Assembly (NCBI GenBank): GCA_017645305.1
Contig: JAGCPD010000071.1
Coordinates: 1-64,000 of the forward strand
Reading direction: 5' to 3'
DNA: 64,000 nucleotides
DNA from: Bacteroidaceae bacterium
GTDB taxonomy: Bacteria > Bacteroidota > Bacteroidia > Bacteroidales > Bacteroidaceae
Position numbers and translations under genes: made by a program. This document shows, piece after piece, positions 10,297-18,635 of this stretch. Every line of letters begins with the position of its first letter. The first letter of the stretch is position 1. The notes under the pieces were generated by a model. The model was not told the DNA's origin, searched no databases, and worked only from the letters and a program-made list of their open reading frames with translations.

Positions 10297-12933
10297 TTAC
10301 TTCTTTACGGGTCTGATATTATACTCACTGCCAACAAGACCGAAGTAAATCTTCCTGTCCGTTGACGTCATCTTAAAGATGTTGTAGCATCCTGCATGTT
10401 TTTCGGAAGGAGTCTGAGTCCAGTAGTAACCTACTTCTCCCATACCGGAAGGCATCTGCTCCATTACATTATATACACCCTCGGCTCTCAGGAAGATGCT
10501 GTTGCCATTGGGACCGGTTACCTTGTAGCCACAGACATAGCCCTGCCAGTCGTTGGGGTCGTAACTGCCCTCTGACTGCCATTCCCATGTACATTTATCA
10601 ATGAGTTCCTGGAACTCTGCTTCTGTCGGCATACGCCATTCATCACCCCATGTGGTTTGTAGAGCCAAAAAATTGTATTTCAATCTACCGTCTAAGGTCG
10701 CAGGCAATTGTCCGGTATAAGGTTCTATATAATAACTGGGATGAATATACCAGTCCGCGAGATCCCTCTCGCTGGTGGCACCCAGATTCATGGAAGCCCA
10801 TTTTACGCTCAGACCAAGATCAACGGCAGGCACAACGTCTGTAGTATGGAACTGCTTGATGTCGCCATAGAGTGTAATGCCATCCTCCATAACGGCGTAC
10901 GCCCGATAATAATACGTTGTATTGGGATGTACTGGGAGATTCTGCACCGTGTATTCATCATTCTGAACCGTAGCACCAAGCGTATAAATATTCATACGCC
11001 ATGCACCCGATACTTTGTTATCCATATTCTCGACGTAACTGAACTGGATGCCATAGTCTGTATAACTACCCCTGGCCTTGCAGGTAATTGAAACTGCATT
11101 CCAATAATTACCATCGATAATGAGTGCATCTCCCGTTTCGGGACAATTGGGATTCATTACAGGACGAATAGCCATACCGAAGTAGCCTGTTGCCTCCTTG
11201 ACAGCAGGAGTGCCGTCGCTATCCAAACGCAGTGCCTGAACGGAATCTGCAGTCCAGTAGAAGCCTGCATCAGCGTAACTGAGAGAAGAACCCTCGCGGA
11301 ATCCTGTATAGGGCAGGAAAATGCTGTTCCCGTTGGGACCCGTCACGCGGTAGCCTTCAGCCTCGCGCGCCCACGTACATTTATTTATAAGCTCCTGTAC
11401 CTCGGCAGCGGTGGGCAATGTCCAGTTTAATTTGCCAAGCATCGCCTTTGTGTTCAGCTGGGAATAGCCTGCCTGGTGGTAATTGGCTCCTGTATAGGCT
11501 GCTTTGGGGAATGTCTCGCCCCAAGCAACATATTCGCCTTTATCCTTTGGCGTGGCTGCTCCCCAGTTGCAATTGGCCCACAGGACACTCAGTCCAAGAT
11601 CCACCATCTCCTGCCGGGCAATAGTGGTCTTGTCTGTCAACCCTTCCTTCGGTCTGTCCTTAACGGGGCGGATGGGAAGGAAGTATTGACTGGCATTGTT
11701 GTAACTATACTGAAGATTTCTTGAAGAAGCATCAACAATACACGGATAATTGTCTGTTATACTGGATGTCAGGTAAAAGTAATCAGAAGTAAAACGACCA
11801 TCCGAAATAGAATAATAGCCGGCACGTGGCAAGTTCATCGTATTGCCGTTGGGACCTTGGAAGACTGTGGCAGACTTTTTGGTGGTATTCTCAATCAATT
11901 CCCTGTATTCAGACAGGGTGGGCATACGCCATCCGTCACCCCAAAGCACCGTAGCCGCATCATGTTCGGGAAGAATCCAGTATCCCATTTCATCCAATCT
12001 ATTGTTGTAGATATATAGAGGAGAACATAACCGGGACTGCTGACTCCATGCTTCATATTCTGCTGTTCGGTCGTTCTGCAGATAATAATAGTCCATGTAA
12101 CTGCTAATGGCCTCTCCGTTCACAAAATAGGGACAATGGTTTATGTACCATTCTTCCTGACTGTAGTATGAAAGAGACGGATATTCTTCCGGCATAGGCT
12201 CCGTGAAACCGGGACCAAAGTAACTGCCAAGGTCTTCTGGCGTTGCAGCACCGATATTGGTCGTAGCCCATAATACACTCAGGCCAAGATCTACATACTC
12301 ATGAGCATCGTCCTGCAACACTTCAGAACGGACATCCTGCAACATGGAACCTCCGATAACGGGACGAAGGGAAAACTGCAAAGTCTGACTGTTGCCGGCA
12401 AGACCTTTCACTTCGGGCGAGAAGGCAAAACTGTAACCCTCTATAGTCCAATAGCTCCCCCTAAGGCCGGAAAGTCCGTCCATAAAGCTGTCGTCAAAAC
12501 CAATGTGCCCGGCAGCAGGCAGGAACAATTGGTTCCCGTTGGGTCCTGTTACCAAATAGCCCTGGCTGTTCAAGACCTTCGTCCATTCCCACTGGCAGGC
12601 TTTAAGCAGTTCCTGGTACTCAGCTATACTGGGAAGGCGCCAGTCGCCACCCCACTGTCCTTCAGTCCCGGCACGCTGGAAGGAGAAGTGCATACCATCC
12701 TGATAGTACTTCTCTGCTCCTACGTTCATTGTTGCCCAACGAGTACCGCTTGGCAAGCCGAGATCTACATACTCATGTCCTTCGTAGCGCAGTGAATCAT
12801 CGTTAAGGGTGACCGATGTGACAGTCTCACCCGGGAAAGCATCCACCTTGCCGTCGGACTTGTAAACCTTATATCCCTGCCCAAAAGACGAGAGGCAAGA
12901 AAGCAAGGTTAATAGTAGTACAAGTTTTTTCAT
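10297..12933 (-). CDS. Secreted multi-repeat FISUMP protein
   Basis: 878 residues, signal peptide ending near SSFGQ. Four copies of the FISUMP (Fibrobacter succinogenes major paralogous, TIGR02145-type) domain occur. Each opens with VDLGLxxxW/RA, continues with WGxxWRMPTxxEYxELI and VTGPNGNSIFLPxAG, and closes with an IRPV strand. Between copies three and four is an FN3-like strand set (YTVQNLPVHPNTTYYYRAYAV). The copies differ enough that this is an old internal duplication. It is first in the leftward operon. Its function is unknown. FISUMP folds resemble C-type-lectin-like domains, so binding is a plausible inference. Confidence 0.82.
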   Translation of the reverse strand: MKKLVLLLTLLSCLSSFGQGYKVYKSDGKVDAFPGETVTSVTLNDDSLRYEGHEYVDLGLPSGTRWATMNVGAEKYYQDGMHFSFQRAGTEGQWGGDWRLPSIAEYQELLKACQWEWTKVLNSQGYLVTGPNGNQLFLPAAGHIGFDDSFMDGLSGLRGSYWTIEGYSFAFSPEVKGLAGNSQTLQFSLRPVIGGSMLQDVRSEVLQDDAHEYVDLGLSVLWATTNIGAATPEDLGSYFGPGFTEPMPEEYPSLSYYSQEEWYINHCPYFVNGEAISSYMDYYYLQNDRTAEYEAWSQQSRLCSPLYIYNNRLDEMGYWILPEHDAATVLWGDGWRMPTLSEYRELIENTTKKSATVFQGPNGNTMNLPRAGYYSISDGRFTSDYFYLTSSITDNYPCIVDASSRNLQYSYNNASQYFLPIRPVKDRPKEGLTDKTTIARQEMVDLGLSVLWANCNWGAATPKDKGEYVAWGETFPKAAYTGANYHQAGYSQLNTKAMLGKLNWTLPTAAEVQELINKCTWAREAEGYRVTGPNGNSIFLPYTGFREGSSLSYADAGFYWTADSVQALRLDSDGTPAVKEATGYFGMAIRPVMNPNCPETGDALIIDGNYWNAVSITCKARGSYTDYGIQFSYVENMDNKVSGAWRMNIYTLGATVQNDEYTVQNLPVHPNTTYYYRAYAVMEDGITLYGDIKQFHTTDVVPAVDLGLSVKWASMNLGATSERDLADWYIHPSYYIEPYTGQLPATLDGRLKYNFLALQTTWGDEWRMPTEAEFQELIDKCTWEWQSEGSYDPNDWQGYVCGYKVTGPNGNSIFLRAEGVYNVMEQMPSGMGEVGYYWTQTPSEKHAGCYNIFKMTSTDRKIYFGLVGSEYNIRPVKK

Positions 12934-13028
12934 TAAAGTTTAAAGTTATTATTATGTATTTATTATTTTTCAGGGTATTATTTCCTTCATTGAAATACCG
13001 TTTTAGGATTAAACAGCTGAATTCTTTG

Positions 13029-13036
13029 CAAAAATA
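13029..13036 (-). promoter_or_regulatory. Possible -7 box for the FISUMP/fasciclin operon
   Basis: On the minus strand TATTTTTG fits the Bacteroidetes TAnnTTTG element about 95 bases before the start at 12933. No convincing TTTG -33 box is seen at the expected distance, so this is a weak call. Confidence 0.35.
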
Positions 13037-13144
13037 TTAAATAATTTCACATTCCCCCCTCTCTGTTCGTTAAAATAGCTTAACGTCCGTGCTTTTTTTC
13101 TACGAGAGATTATATCAGCGTATTGACAATCAGACGAGAATAAC

Positions 13145-13172
13145 AAAAAACCGCGGGAATCTCTTCCCGCGG
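13145..13172 (-). terminator. Rho-independent terminator
   Basis: A perfect 9-bp GC-rich stem (13151-13159 with 13164-13172, ccgcgggaa/ttcccgcgg) with a 4-base loop. On the minus strand it is followed by six T. It closes the leftward unit made of the 755-aa secreted protein and the 55-aa peptide. Confidence 0.9.
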
Positions 13173-13217
13173 CTTCCATTTATTAACCAGAATTGTCGCT
13201 ATTTCGGTAAGAATTAC

Positions 13218-13385
13218 TTACCATTCATTATCCCATACACTGTTCTTAGGCCATGTTTGCTCTCTGGTCAAAACTTCGTTTTCATTTGTCACAGCATCAT
13301 CATCATAACGGTTAAGACTCTGTGCCACCATCTTTGCCATACGAAGTTCAACGGCAATCATTTCGGGACTTATATATTTTTTCAT
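13218..13385 (-). CDS. 55-aa peptide paired with an upstream secreted protein
   Basis: ATG at 13385 has an excellent Shine-Dalgarno (aggagg) and the frame ends at TAA 13220-13218, just before a terminator. The peptide starts MKKYISPEMIAVELRMAKMV, which looks like an amphipathic helix with a K-x-x-x-P opening, then becomes acidic (DDDAVTNENE), and ends in a Trp/acidic tail (SVWDNEW). No signal peptide or membrane segment is seen. It lies 19 bases downstream of the 755-aa secreted protein. A related 50-aa peptide at 62824-62976 has the same architecture and the same position downstream of a similar secreted protein. I do not know a function. A peptide tag, leader-like precursor, or chaperone/regulator of the partner are possibilities only. 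Confidence 0.8.
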   Translation of the reverse strand: MKKYISPEMIAVELRMAKMVAQSLNRYDDDAVTNENEVLTREQTWPKNSVWDNEW

Positions 13386-13404
13386 AACAATTTCCTCCTA
13401 TGGT

Positions 13405-15672
13405 TTAGAATAACACCTTTTTACCATTCACAATGTTGATGCCTTTCTGCATCCTATTCAAGCGTTGGCCTGCAAGATTGTATATAGCACCATCAATTGT
13501 CAATTTATCATTGTCAATTGCATCTATGCCTGTCTCGCTCTCATCGAAGTTGAAGAGATAAGCCTCCTTTACACTACTACCAGTGAGGTCAAGGTAAGCC
13601 TTGCCTGCCGGAACATACTTACCGTCACCCGATGTAACATAGAAGCCCACGCCATGAGACTTATTAGCAAGAACATAGATACCAGGGCCAAATTCAACAG
13701 AACCGTCTGAGCCCTTGAGAACATTTCCTTCTGGGTTAGCTGTAGCTGTGGTGCTTACCATATTATAATAGGTACCGCCAATCACAACTGCTGTGCCATG
13801 AGGAATGTCTGCAATCTCCTCAAGATGGAGATAATTGCTACCCAAGTTGCCGATATATGCCTTAGCATCGCCATTCAGCTCCCAGTCATTGGTTGCATCA
13901 TAGAAAGTGGTGTAACCTGCGGCACCGACATAGAGAACCTGTTCGCTCGTGTTGCTCAGCTTGGGATAAGCATCCGTTCCAATGGTCTGATAATAGCTGT
14001 TGGCAGCAGAAGCGTTCAAGTCGTAGCAAAGTTTTCCACTTTCTGCATCAGAATTACCGTAATAATCATCACTGAGAGCATATACATCGCCTCCGCCCTT
14101 TCGAGCAAATTCTGCCTTTGCTCCACCAGATTGGGCATCTCCTACGTTGAAGCAGCGCCACATGCCATTGTTATTACCTAACCAGCCAGCCAATGCGCCG
14201 CCGTCTGAATCGGACCTGACGGTACCTGCATTATAACAGTTTTTCAGTTCTATCCTCGCGCCACCGTTATAGTTACAGCCAAACACACCTGAACCATTGG
14301 CTCCGCTGGCGGTTACACTGGATTCGTTGCCACAATTCGTAAGAAATACTGTTCCAGCTCCATTACTTCCACCAGCAATACCACCAACATAATTCCTACC
14401 TTTTACAGTTCCCTGAACGATTACGTTATTGACTCTTGCTCCACCACCCAAAACGCCGAAAAGTCCTTGGTAATCCCCTTCGGTATTCGTCAAATTGAGT
14501 GTTACGTTCTTTAATTGTCCGTCGAATGTCCCTTGGAATTTGTTGGTGCTGTTTCCTATGGGTGTCCATGACACATTTGTCAAGTCAATATCTGCAGTCA
14601 GCTTACCTTTTGCATCCGTTGTCCCGCTGTTTACCGTCTGGGCAAATTTGACAAACTTTCCTGCATTTGTAATAAGATAGTTGCTGCTACCGTCCTGCGC
14701 TGCTACCTCGGGTGAAAGACATTTCTTACAGAAGCCTTCCGAAGAATAGGTATGGGTACTACCGCATGATGCTGTGGATTCTGTTATGATTGCCAACTCC
14801 GACATCTGGAACCAGTTTGCGCTGACATCGTTGAATGAGAACTTGTAGTACTGATAGTCCTGCGTTCCATAGCATTGGAAAACGTATGGATAATAGTTCT
14901 TGTCTTCTAATCCTGTATATCCTGTTTTCACTTCAACAATATCCCATTTTTCGTTATCAGTACTGCCTTCTACCTGTATCGTTCTGGGGTTGCGGCCATG
15001 CCAACTAGCATTGTCATTACCCGTAGTAAACTGAAAACCAGTCATACGTGCACTTGCCGTTCCGGTAACAACAACTGTCTGGGGCCAAGAGTTGCCTTGT
15101 TTCTTAGTTCCGGTGTTACCGTCCATGCCATCGTCGGTTGCGGAAAAACCTACATTGCTTGGTATAAGGTCGAATTTTAAAATCTCAAAACATCCCCAGT
15201 CGCCACCATACTTTGCCGTAACATTCAATTTGTAATACTTGTATGCTGTAGTACCTGTGTTGCAATAATAAGTGTATGCCTTGCTATTGGTACTAACTGC
15301 AGGATTATCAAAATCTTCCTTCATCCTGTTGGCTTGCATCTGACGATGGATAAGTGTCCAACTTCCTTTGTCATCGCTTCCCTCCAATGTCCACGTATAT
15401 GGTAAGCGTCCAACATCTTGACTATTAGATGCTAAGGTTATTGTGTAACCTTGTATGTGTGTTGCTGTCAAATCCGATGTTTTGAGTATCACATACGAAC
15501 CACTTTCTCCAGGATTTGCACGCCATACTACATTGTTATTCGTAACATTCTCTGGTGATGTCGTCTGATCCCAGTTATCACTGTTTTGTCCACTGTCATA
15601 ACTGAACGTCACTTGTGCAGATGACGTTGCTGCAATACCGAGAAAGGCAAGCAGCGAGAAAAATTTTTTCAT
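13405..15672 (-). CDS. Secreted discoidin/GLUG protein with sorting tail
   Basis: 755 residues with a signal peptide (ATSSAQ). Two discoidin-like (F5/8 type C) beta-sandwiches lie in the first ~300 residues; both carry Trp-rich strands (RLPYTWTLEGSDDKGSWTLI; RNPRTIQVEGSTDNEKWDIV). These are followed by a CxxC-containing linker and a GLUG-type beta-helix (FDGQLKNVTLNL, GLFGVLGGGARVNNVIVQG, NYVGGIAGGS). The last ~190 residues carry the shared module (VGAAGYTTFYDATNDW, VPAGKAYLDL) and a tail (IYNLAGQRLNRMQKGINIVNGKK). It is probably a surface glycan-binding or adhesion protein. The 55-aa peptide gene follows immediately. Confidence 0.8.
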   Translation of the reverse strand: MKKFFSLLAFLGIAATSSAQVTFSYDSGQNSDNWDQTTSPENVTNNNVVWRANPGESGSYVILKTSDLTATHIQGYTITLASNSQDVGRLPYTWTLEGSDDKGSWTLIHRQMQANRMKEDFDNPAVSTNSKAYTYYCNTGTTAYKYYKLNVTAKYGGDWGCFEILKFDLIPSNVGFSATDDGMDGNTGTKKQGNSWPQTVVVTGTASARMTGFQFTTGNDNASWHGRNPRTIQVEGSTDNEKWDIVEVKTGYTGLEDKNYYPYVFQCYGTQDYQYYKFSFNDVSANWFQMSELAIITESTASCGSTHTYSSEGFCKKCLSPEVAAQDGSSNYLITNAGKFVKFAQTVNSGTTDAKGKLTADIDLTNVSWTPIGNSTNKFQGTFDGQLKNVTLNLTNTEGDYQGLFGVLGGGARVNNVIVQGTVKGRNYVGGIAGGSNGAGTVFLTNCGNESSVTASGANGSGVFGCNYNGGARIELKNCYNAGTVRSDSDGGALAGWLGNNNGMWRCFNVGDAQSGGAKAEFARKGGGDVYALSDDYYGNSDAESGKLCYDLNASAANSYYQTIGTDAYPKLSNTSEQVLYVGAAGYTTFYDATNDWELNGDAKAYIGNLGSNYLHLEEIADIPHGTAVVIGGTYYNMVSTTATANPEGNVLKGSDGSVEFGPGIYVLANKSHGVGFYVTSGDGKYVPAGKAYLDLTGSSVKEAYLFNFDESETGIDAIDNDKLTIDGAIYNLAGQRLNRMQKGINIVNGKKVLF

Positions 15673-15749
15673 TTGCTTTTTGTTTTTAGTTGGTTTAATA
15701 TTAGGTTTAAATTGTCTTATATACCATTATATATACGCGTAAAACGCCC

Positions 15750-15785
15750 CAAAGGTACACTTTTTTTAACAAATTACCCCCCCCC
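15750..15785 (-). promoter_or_regulatory. Leftward promoter with a nine-base G tract at the -33 position
   Basis: On the minus strand TACCTTTG (15757-15750) fits TAnnTTTG about 80 bases before the 755-aa protein gene. Where the TTTG -33 box should lie there is instead a homopolymer (C9 on the + strand, 15777-15785). Length changes in such a tract could alter promoter strength, but this is inference. Confidence 0.4.
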
Positions 15786-15929
15786 ATGCGTTAAATCATG
15801 TTAATTATGTGCTTTTTAACATGAAGAAATGCGATGACAGGCGTAAAAAAGAATTAAAAAATTATTCTCATTTATAGCAAAAAGTAAAATATTTTCTTTT
15901 TTTGTATGCGTAACAAATCAGAAAGACCC

Positions 15930-15953
15930 GCTCCTGCGTTGCGAAACGTGAGG
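15930..15953 (+). repeat. Left copy of a 24-bp direct repeat flanking hipBST
   Basis: gctcctgcgttgcgaaacgt plus gagg. It matches 17586-17609 at 23 of 24 positions in the same orientation. The pair brackets the toxin-antitoxin module and could be an insertion footprint or two copies of a dispersed intergenic repeat. Confidence 0.7.
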
Positions 15954-15956
15954 GCG

Positions 15957-16073
15957 TTTTTACCCTTTCGGGTGTAAAATCTGTGAATATCGTTAAAATT
16001 ATACCCTTTCGGAGCAATTTTCTTGTGTATTCCAATAAAAAGAACTAACTTTCGCCCCGAAAAGGTATAATTG
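15957..16073 (+). promoter_or_regulatory. hipBST promoter with three related operator-like sites
   Basis: Three sites share the core ACCcTTTCGG. They are 15957-15979, a palindrome (tttttacccttt with gggtgtaaaa); 15997-16014 (attataccctttcgg); and 16053-16073, the same core inverted (ccgaaaaggtataat), ending just before the hipB start. A promoter-like TTG ... TAACTTTC lies between sites 2 and 3. HipB proteins repress their own operons by binding such inverted repeats, so autoregulation is likely. Confidence 0.6.
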
Positions 16074-16075
16074 AT

Positions 16076-16291
16076 ATGGCAGAGACATTACTTTCCACTA
16101 AAATCAAGGAGTTGCGGAAGGAATATCACCTGACGCAGCAAGACCTCGCCTACAAGTCGGGTGTTGGCCTTCGCTTTGTGCGTGAACTGGAACAGGGCAA
16201 GCCTACCGTCCGCGTGGACAAGGTAAACCAAGTGCTCGAACTATTTAACCTACAGCTTGGCCCCGTGCCAATGGAAAGGAGAACTGAATGA
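16076..16291 (+). CDS. hipB: HipB-type HTH antitoxin/repressor
   Basis: 71 residues and an XRE-type helix-turn-helix across nearly the whole protein (IKELRKEYHLTQQDLAYKSG, VGLRFVRELEQGKPTVRVDK, VNQVLELFNLQLGPV). It is the DNA-binding component of a Hip toxin-antitoxin operon and likely binds the three operator-like sites just upstream. The stop overlaps the next ATG (ATGA), so the genes are translationally coupled. The length and the split downstream kinase match the three-gene HipBST arrangement rather than the two-gene HipBA. Confidence 0.88.
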   Translation: MAETLLSTKIKELRKEYHLTQQDLAYKSGVGLRFVRELEQGKPTVRVDKVNQVLELFNLQLGPVPMERRTE

Positions 16292-16626
16292 TGCGGCAGG
16301 GACAAGTCTTTTGTAATGGAATCGCTGCAGGCATCATCACAGAGGATGAGCAGGGATATACTTTCGCATACAATGAAGCATACCTCTCTTTGCCTGATGC
16401 TCAGCCCGTTAGTCTGACGCTGCCCTTGCGTCAGGAGCCGTATATGAATAATGTAATGTTCTCGTTCTTCGATGGACTGATACCAGAAGGATGGATGCTG
16501 AACATCGCAGAGCGTAACTGGAAGATTAACCGTCGTGACAGAATGGGCCTGTTGCTTACCTGTTGTCGCGACTGTATAGGAAACGTCAGTGTTATGCCTA
16601 TAGAAAAGAAGGAGGAGCGCTTATGA
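16288..16626 (+). CDS. hipS: HipS-like protein (HipA N-subdomain 1)
   Basis: 112 residues matching the N-terminal subdomain of HipA as a separate protein (GQVFCNGIAAGIITEDEQGY, VSLTLPLRQEPY, FFDGLIPEGWMLNIAERNW). In characterised HipBST systems this small protein is the antitoxin that neutralises the HipT kinase. It overlaps hipB by 4 bases at its start and hipT by 4 bases at its end, giving a tightly coupled trio. The start could be either of two consecutive ATGs at 16288 or 16291. Function is inferred from family and order. Confidence 0.82.
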   Translation: MMRQGQVFCNGIAAGIITEDEQGYTFAYNEAYLSLPDAQPVSLTLPLRQEPYMNNVMFSFFDGLIPEGWMLNIAERNWKINRRDRMGLLLTCCRDCIGNVSVMPIEKKEERL

Positions 16627-17564
16627 GGTGTCTTTGTTGTTATCAACCTCTGAATGAAGGGGAGAAAGATTATCACGCAAGATGCGCCAAGCGTTTCTTT
16701 GGACAGGTTCCCGCTCCCACACTCCCCTACACGAGAAAGGACATAAACAAACTGGCGCAGGTGGTGGTGAAGAGCCGCACAACGGTAACTGGTGTGCAGG
16801 CTAAGTTGTCGATGGACATAGAGCATGATACTCAGGGACGTGCTCAGCGACTGACCATTGTGGGCGTGATGGGCCGTTATATCCTGAAGCCTCAGACAGA
16901 GCAGTTTGAACGTCTGCCCGAGATTGAAGACCTGACGATGCATCTTGCCGAGATCGCTCACATACCGACTGTTCCCCATGCGCTGATTCGTTTTGAGGAC
17001 GGTGAACTGAACTACATCACCCGTCGCATAGACCGTACCGACGACGGTCGCAAATTGCCAATGGAAGATATGTGCCAGCTGGCAGGCAAACTGACAGAAC
17101 AGAAATATCAGGGCAGTTATGAGATGATTACCAAATTGATAGAACGCTATTCAAGCGTGGCAAGACTGGATCTTGTGAATTATTGGGAACAGGTAGTTTT
17201 CTCGTGGATAGTAGGTAATGCCGACATGCACCTAAAGAACTTCTCGCTCATTGGCGAAAAGCCAGGCAAGTATGTCCTTACACCTACTTATGATCAGGTT
17301 TCTACAGCCATTGTTATGCCTGAGGATACAGAAGAACTGGCACTTCCGTTAAATGGCTTTCAGAAAAAACTTATGACTATGGATTTTGAACAGGCTATGC
17401 AGACAACGGGGCTGAGCCTGCAGATGGCAAGGCGTATCATTAACCGCTTCTTCACCATGAAGGAGAAATGGTTTGCTTGCATCGACGAATCTTTCATATC
17501 AGAGCAACAGAAGGCTCAATTCAAAGAACTCATCAGCAAACGTTTAGATACACTAAGCAAATAG
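16623..17564 (+). CDS. hipT: HipT-like serine/threonine kinase toxin
   Basis: 313 residues starting at the ATG that overlaps the hipS stop. The N-terminus holds a Cys/His cluster (CLCCYQPL ... YHARC) typical of Bacteroidetes HipT. Then come a loop with a phosphorylatable residue (TGVQAKLSM), the catalytic loop with D201, H203, K205 and N206 (GNADMHLKNFSL), and the metal-binding YD pair (D224 in PTYDQVS). HipA/HipT kinases phosphorylate aminoacyl-tRNA synthetases and cause growth arrest. All key residues look intact, so the module is probably functional. Confidence 0.85.
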   Translation: MRCLCCYQPLNEGEKDYHARCAKRFFGQVPAPTLPYTRKDINKLAQVVVKSRTTVTGVQAKLSMDIEHDTQGRAQRLTIVGVMGRYILKPQTEQFERLPEIEDLTMHLAEIAHIPTVPHALIRFEDGELNYITRRIDRTDDGRKLPMEDMCQLAGKLTEQKYQGSYEMITKLIERYSSVARLDLVNYWEQVVFSWIVGNADMHLKNFSLIGEKPGKYVLTPTYDQVSTAIVMPEDTEELALPLNGFQKKLMTMDFEQAMQTTGLSLQMARRIINRFFTMKEKWFACIDESFISEQQKAQFKELISKRLDTLSK

Positions 17565-17585
17565 AACAAAATATGGCACCCACCT

Positions 17586-17609
17586 GCTCCTGCATTGCGA
17601 AACGTGAGG
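17586..17609 (+). repeat. Right copy of the 24-bp direct repeat flanking hipBST
   Basis: Same orientation as 15930-15953, with a single G/A difference. It lies 22 bases after the hipT stop, so the two copies bound a 1.68-kb segment containing only the operators and the three hip genes. Confidence 0.7.
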
Positions 17610-17626
17610 ATGGGGAGAGGGATGGG

Positions 17627-18045
17627 TTATTGTTTCATCATGCTTTGCAGGAACTCGGCAGCTGTCATGACAGGCAACGCAGAATAGCCTTCGAAACCTT
17701 TCCTGTCGCCCGTGACGATTACCTCGCATCCACCACTGGCAGCACATTGATACTGCATCATGTCCTCGAAGTCGCGGACAGGACCATAAGCCATCGCCTT
17801 ATGGAACTGCACCGCATCCATAGGCAGGACTTCAACGCCGCTGGAGAGTCGCTGCAACATTTCGTGAACTTGTTCCTTCCCATATCTGTGCAGCAAGAAA
17901 GACACGGTAGTATATGTGATTGGCGCTACGCAAGCCTGAATAATCCCTCTGCGGGCAAGGTCAAGCAGGAGACAGGCTTCGGGAGCGTGTTCGCGGTTCT
18001 CCGCGATGTCCATCAAAATGTTTGTGTCGAGAATACTCTTTTCAT
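17627..18045 (-). pseudogene. PIN-domain toxin with a frameshift at its start
   Basis: The body encodes a PIN nuclease (ILDTNILMDIAENREH, IVTGDRKGFEG, VMTAAEFLQ). Its first catalytic Asp is in the DTN motif. The natural ATG at 18045-18043 overlaps the antitoxin stop (TGATG), but its frame stops after ten codons. One extra base in the A run just after it (T run on +, 18039-18042) would join it to the DTN frame and give a 139-residue protein. As read, translation can only begin at TTG/ATG near 18016, after the essential Asp. This is either a natural inactivation, a slippage switch, or a sequencing error. Confidence 0.75.
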
Positions 18046-18410
18046 CAGGCGTACTTAATTAAAAGTCCGACAGTCCGCTCGTCCATGTCCTCCACGCCTA
18101 AATTGAGCCGCTTGGCAAATGCCCTTTGTTCAGGCGACAGATTATCCCATTCCTTCTGCTTGTCCCAATCGGCAGGCACCGCATGCTTAAGCAACCATCT
18201 TGTCTCTGGTGACTCGGGGACGTTGAACTTCCTACGAACCATTTCCACAATGCCAATGGGGACAGAGGCCTCTGCCGGCTCCTCTGTATGCGCCTTTATC
18301 TCGTTGAGAAACGACACAACAATGTCTATATCCCGTCGGCTCATGCCCTGCATCACTCCAATGTACGGTGCCATCGGCGTCGATTTCACCTTCTGTGCCA
18401 ATGCTGTCAT
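18045..18410 (-). CDS. Antitoxin-like partner of the PIN toxin
   Basis: 121 residues, no signal peptide, charged and helical (SRRDIDIVVSFLNEIKAHTE, VEMVRRKFNVPES, NLSPEQRAFAKRLNLGVEDM). The stop codon overlaps the toxin ATG by one base, the usual order for VapBC-type pairs with the antitoxin first. The sequence is not a familiar DNA-binding antitoxin; the C-terminal part would be expected to cap the PIN active site. If the toxin frameshift is real, this antitoxin is now an orphan. Function is inferred from context. Confidence 0.65.
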   Translation of the reverse strand: MTALAQKVKSTPMAPYIGVMQGMSRRDIDIVVSFLNEIKAHTEEPAEASVPIGIVEMVRRKFNVPESPETRWLLKHAVPADWDKQKEWDNLSPEQRAFAKRLNLGVEDMDERTVGLLIKYA

Positions 18411-18437
18411 AACTTTCTTCGTTTATGTTTCCGAGGG

Positions 18438-18445
18438 CAAAGGTA
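18438..18445 (-). promoter_or_regulatory. -7 box for the PIN toxin-antitoxin operon
   Basis: TACCTTTG on the minus strand, 28 bases before the antitoxin ATG, matches TAnnTTTG. A TTTC lies near the -33 position. Confidence 0.55.
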
Positions 18446-18584
18446 CAAAGAAAAGTTGGAAAGTGAAAAAGTTTGTGAGTTAAAACATTACACTGAACAA
18501 GAAATAATTTATGAACATGAATACCTACCATCATTACCGATAAGCGGGAAAAAGGATGAAAGACAAAAAAATAGCGGGGGATTT

Positions 18585-18615
18585 TTTGCTGTTACGAATA
18601 AAAAATGTAATTTTG
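18585..18615 (+). promoter_or_regulatory. Promoter of the HU-like gene
   Basis: TTTG (18585-18588), 19 bases, then TAATTTTG (18608-18615): a full match to the Bacteroidetes consensus. The transcript would start near 18622 with a leader of about 280 bases that contains the 21-bp and 7-bp repeat arrays. Confidence 0.7.
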
Positions 18616-18635
18616 CAGTAAGAAGTTTTCTGTTT

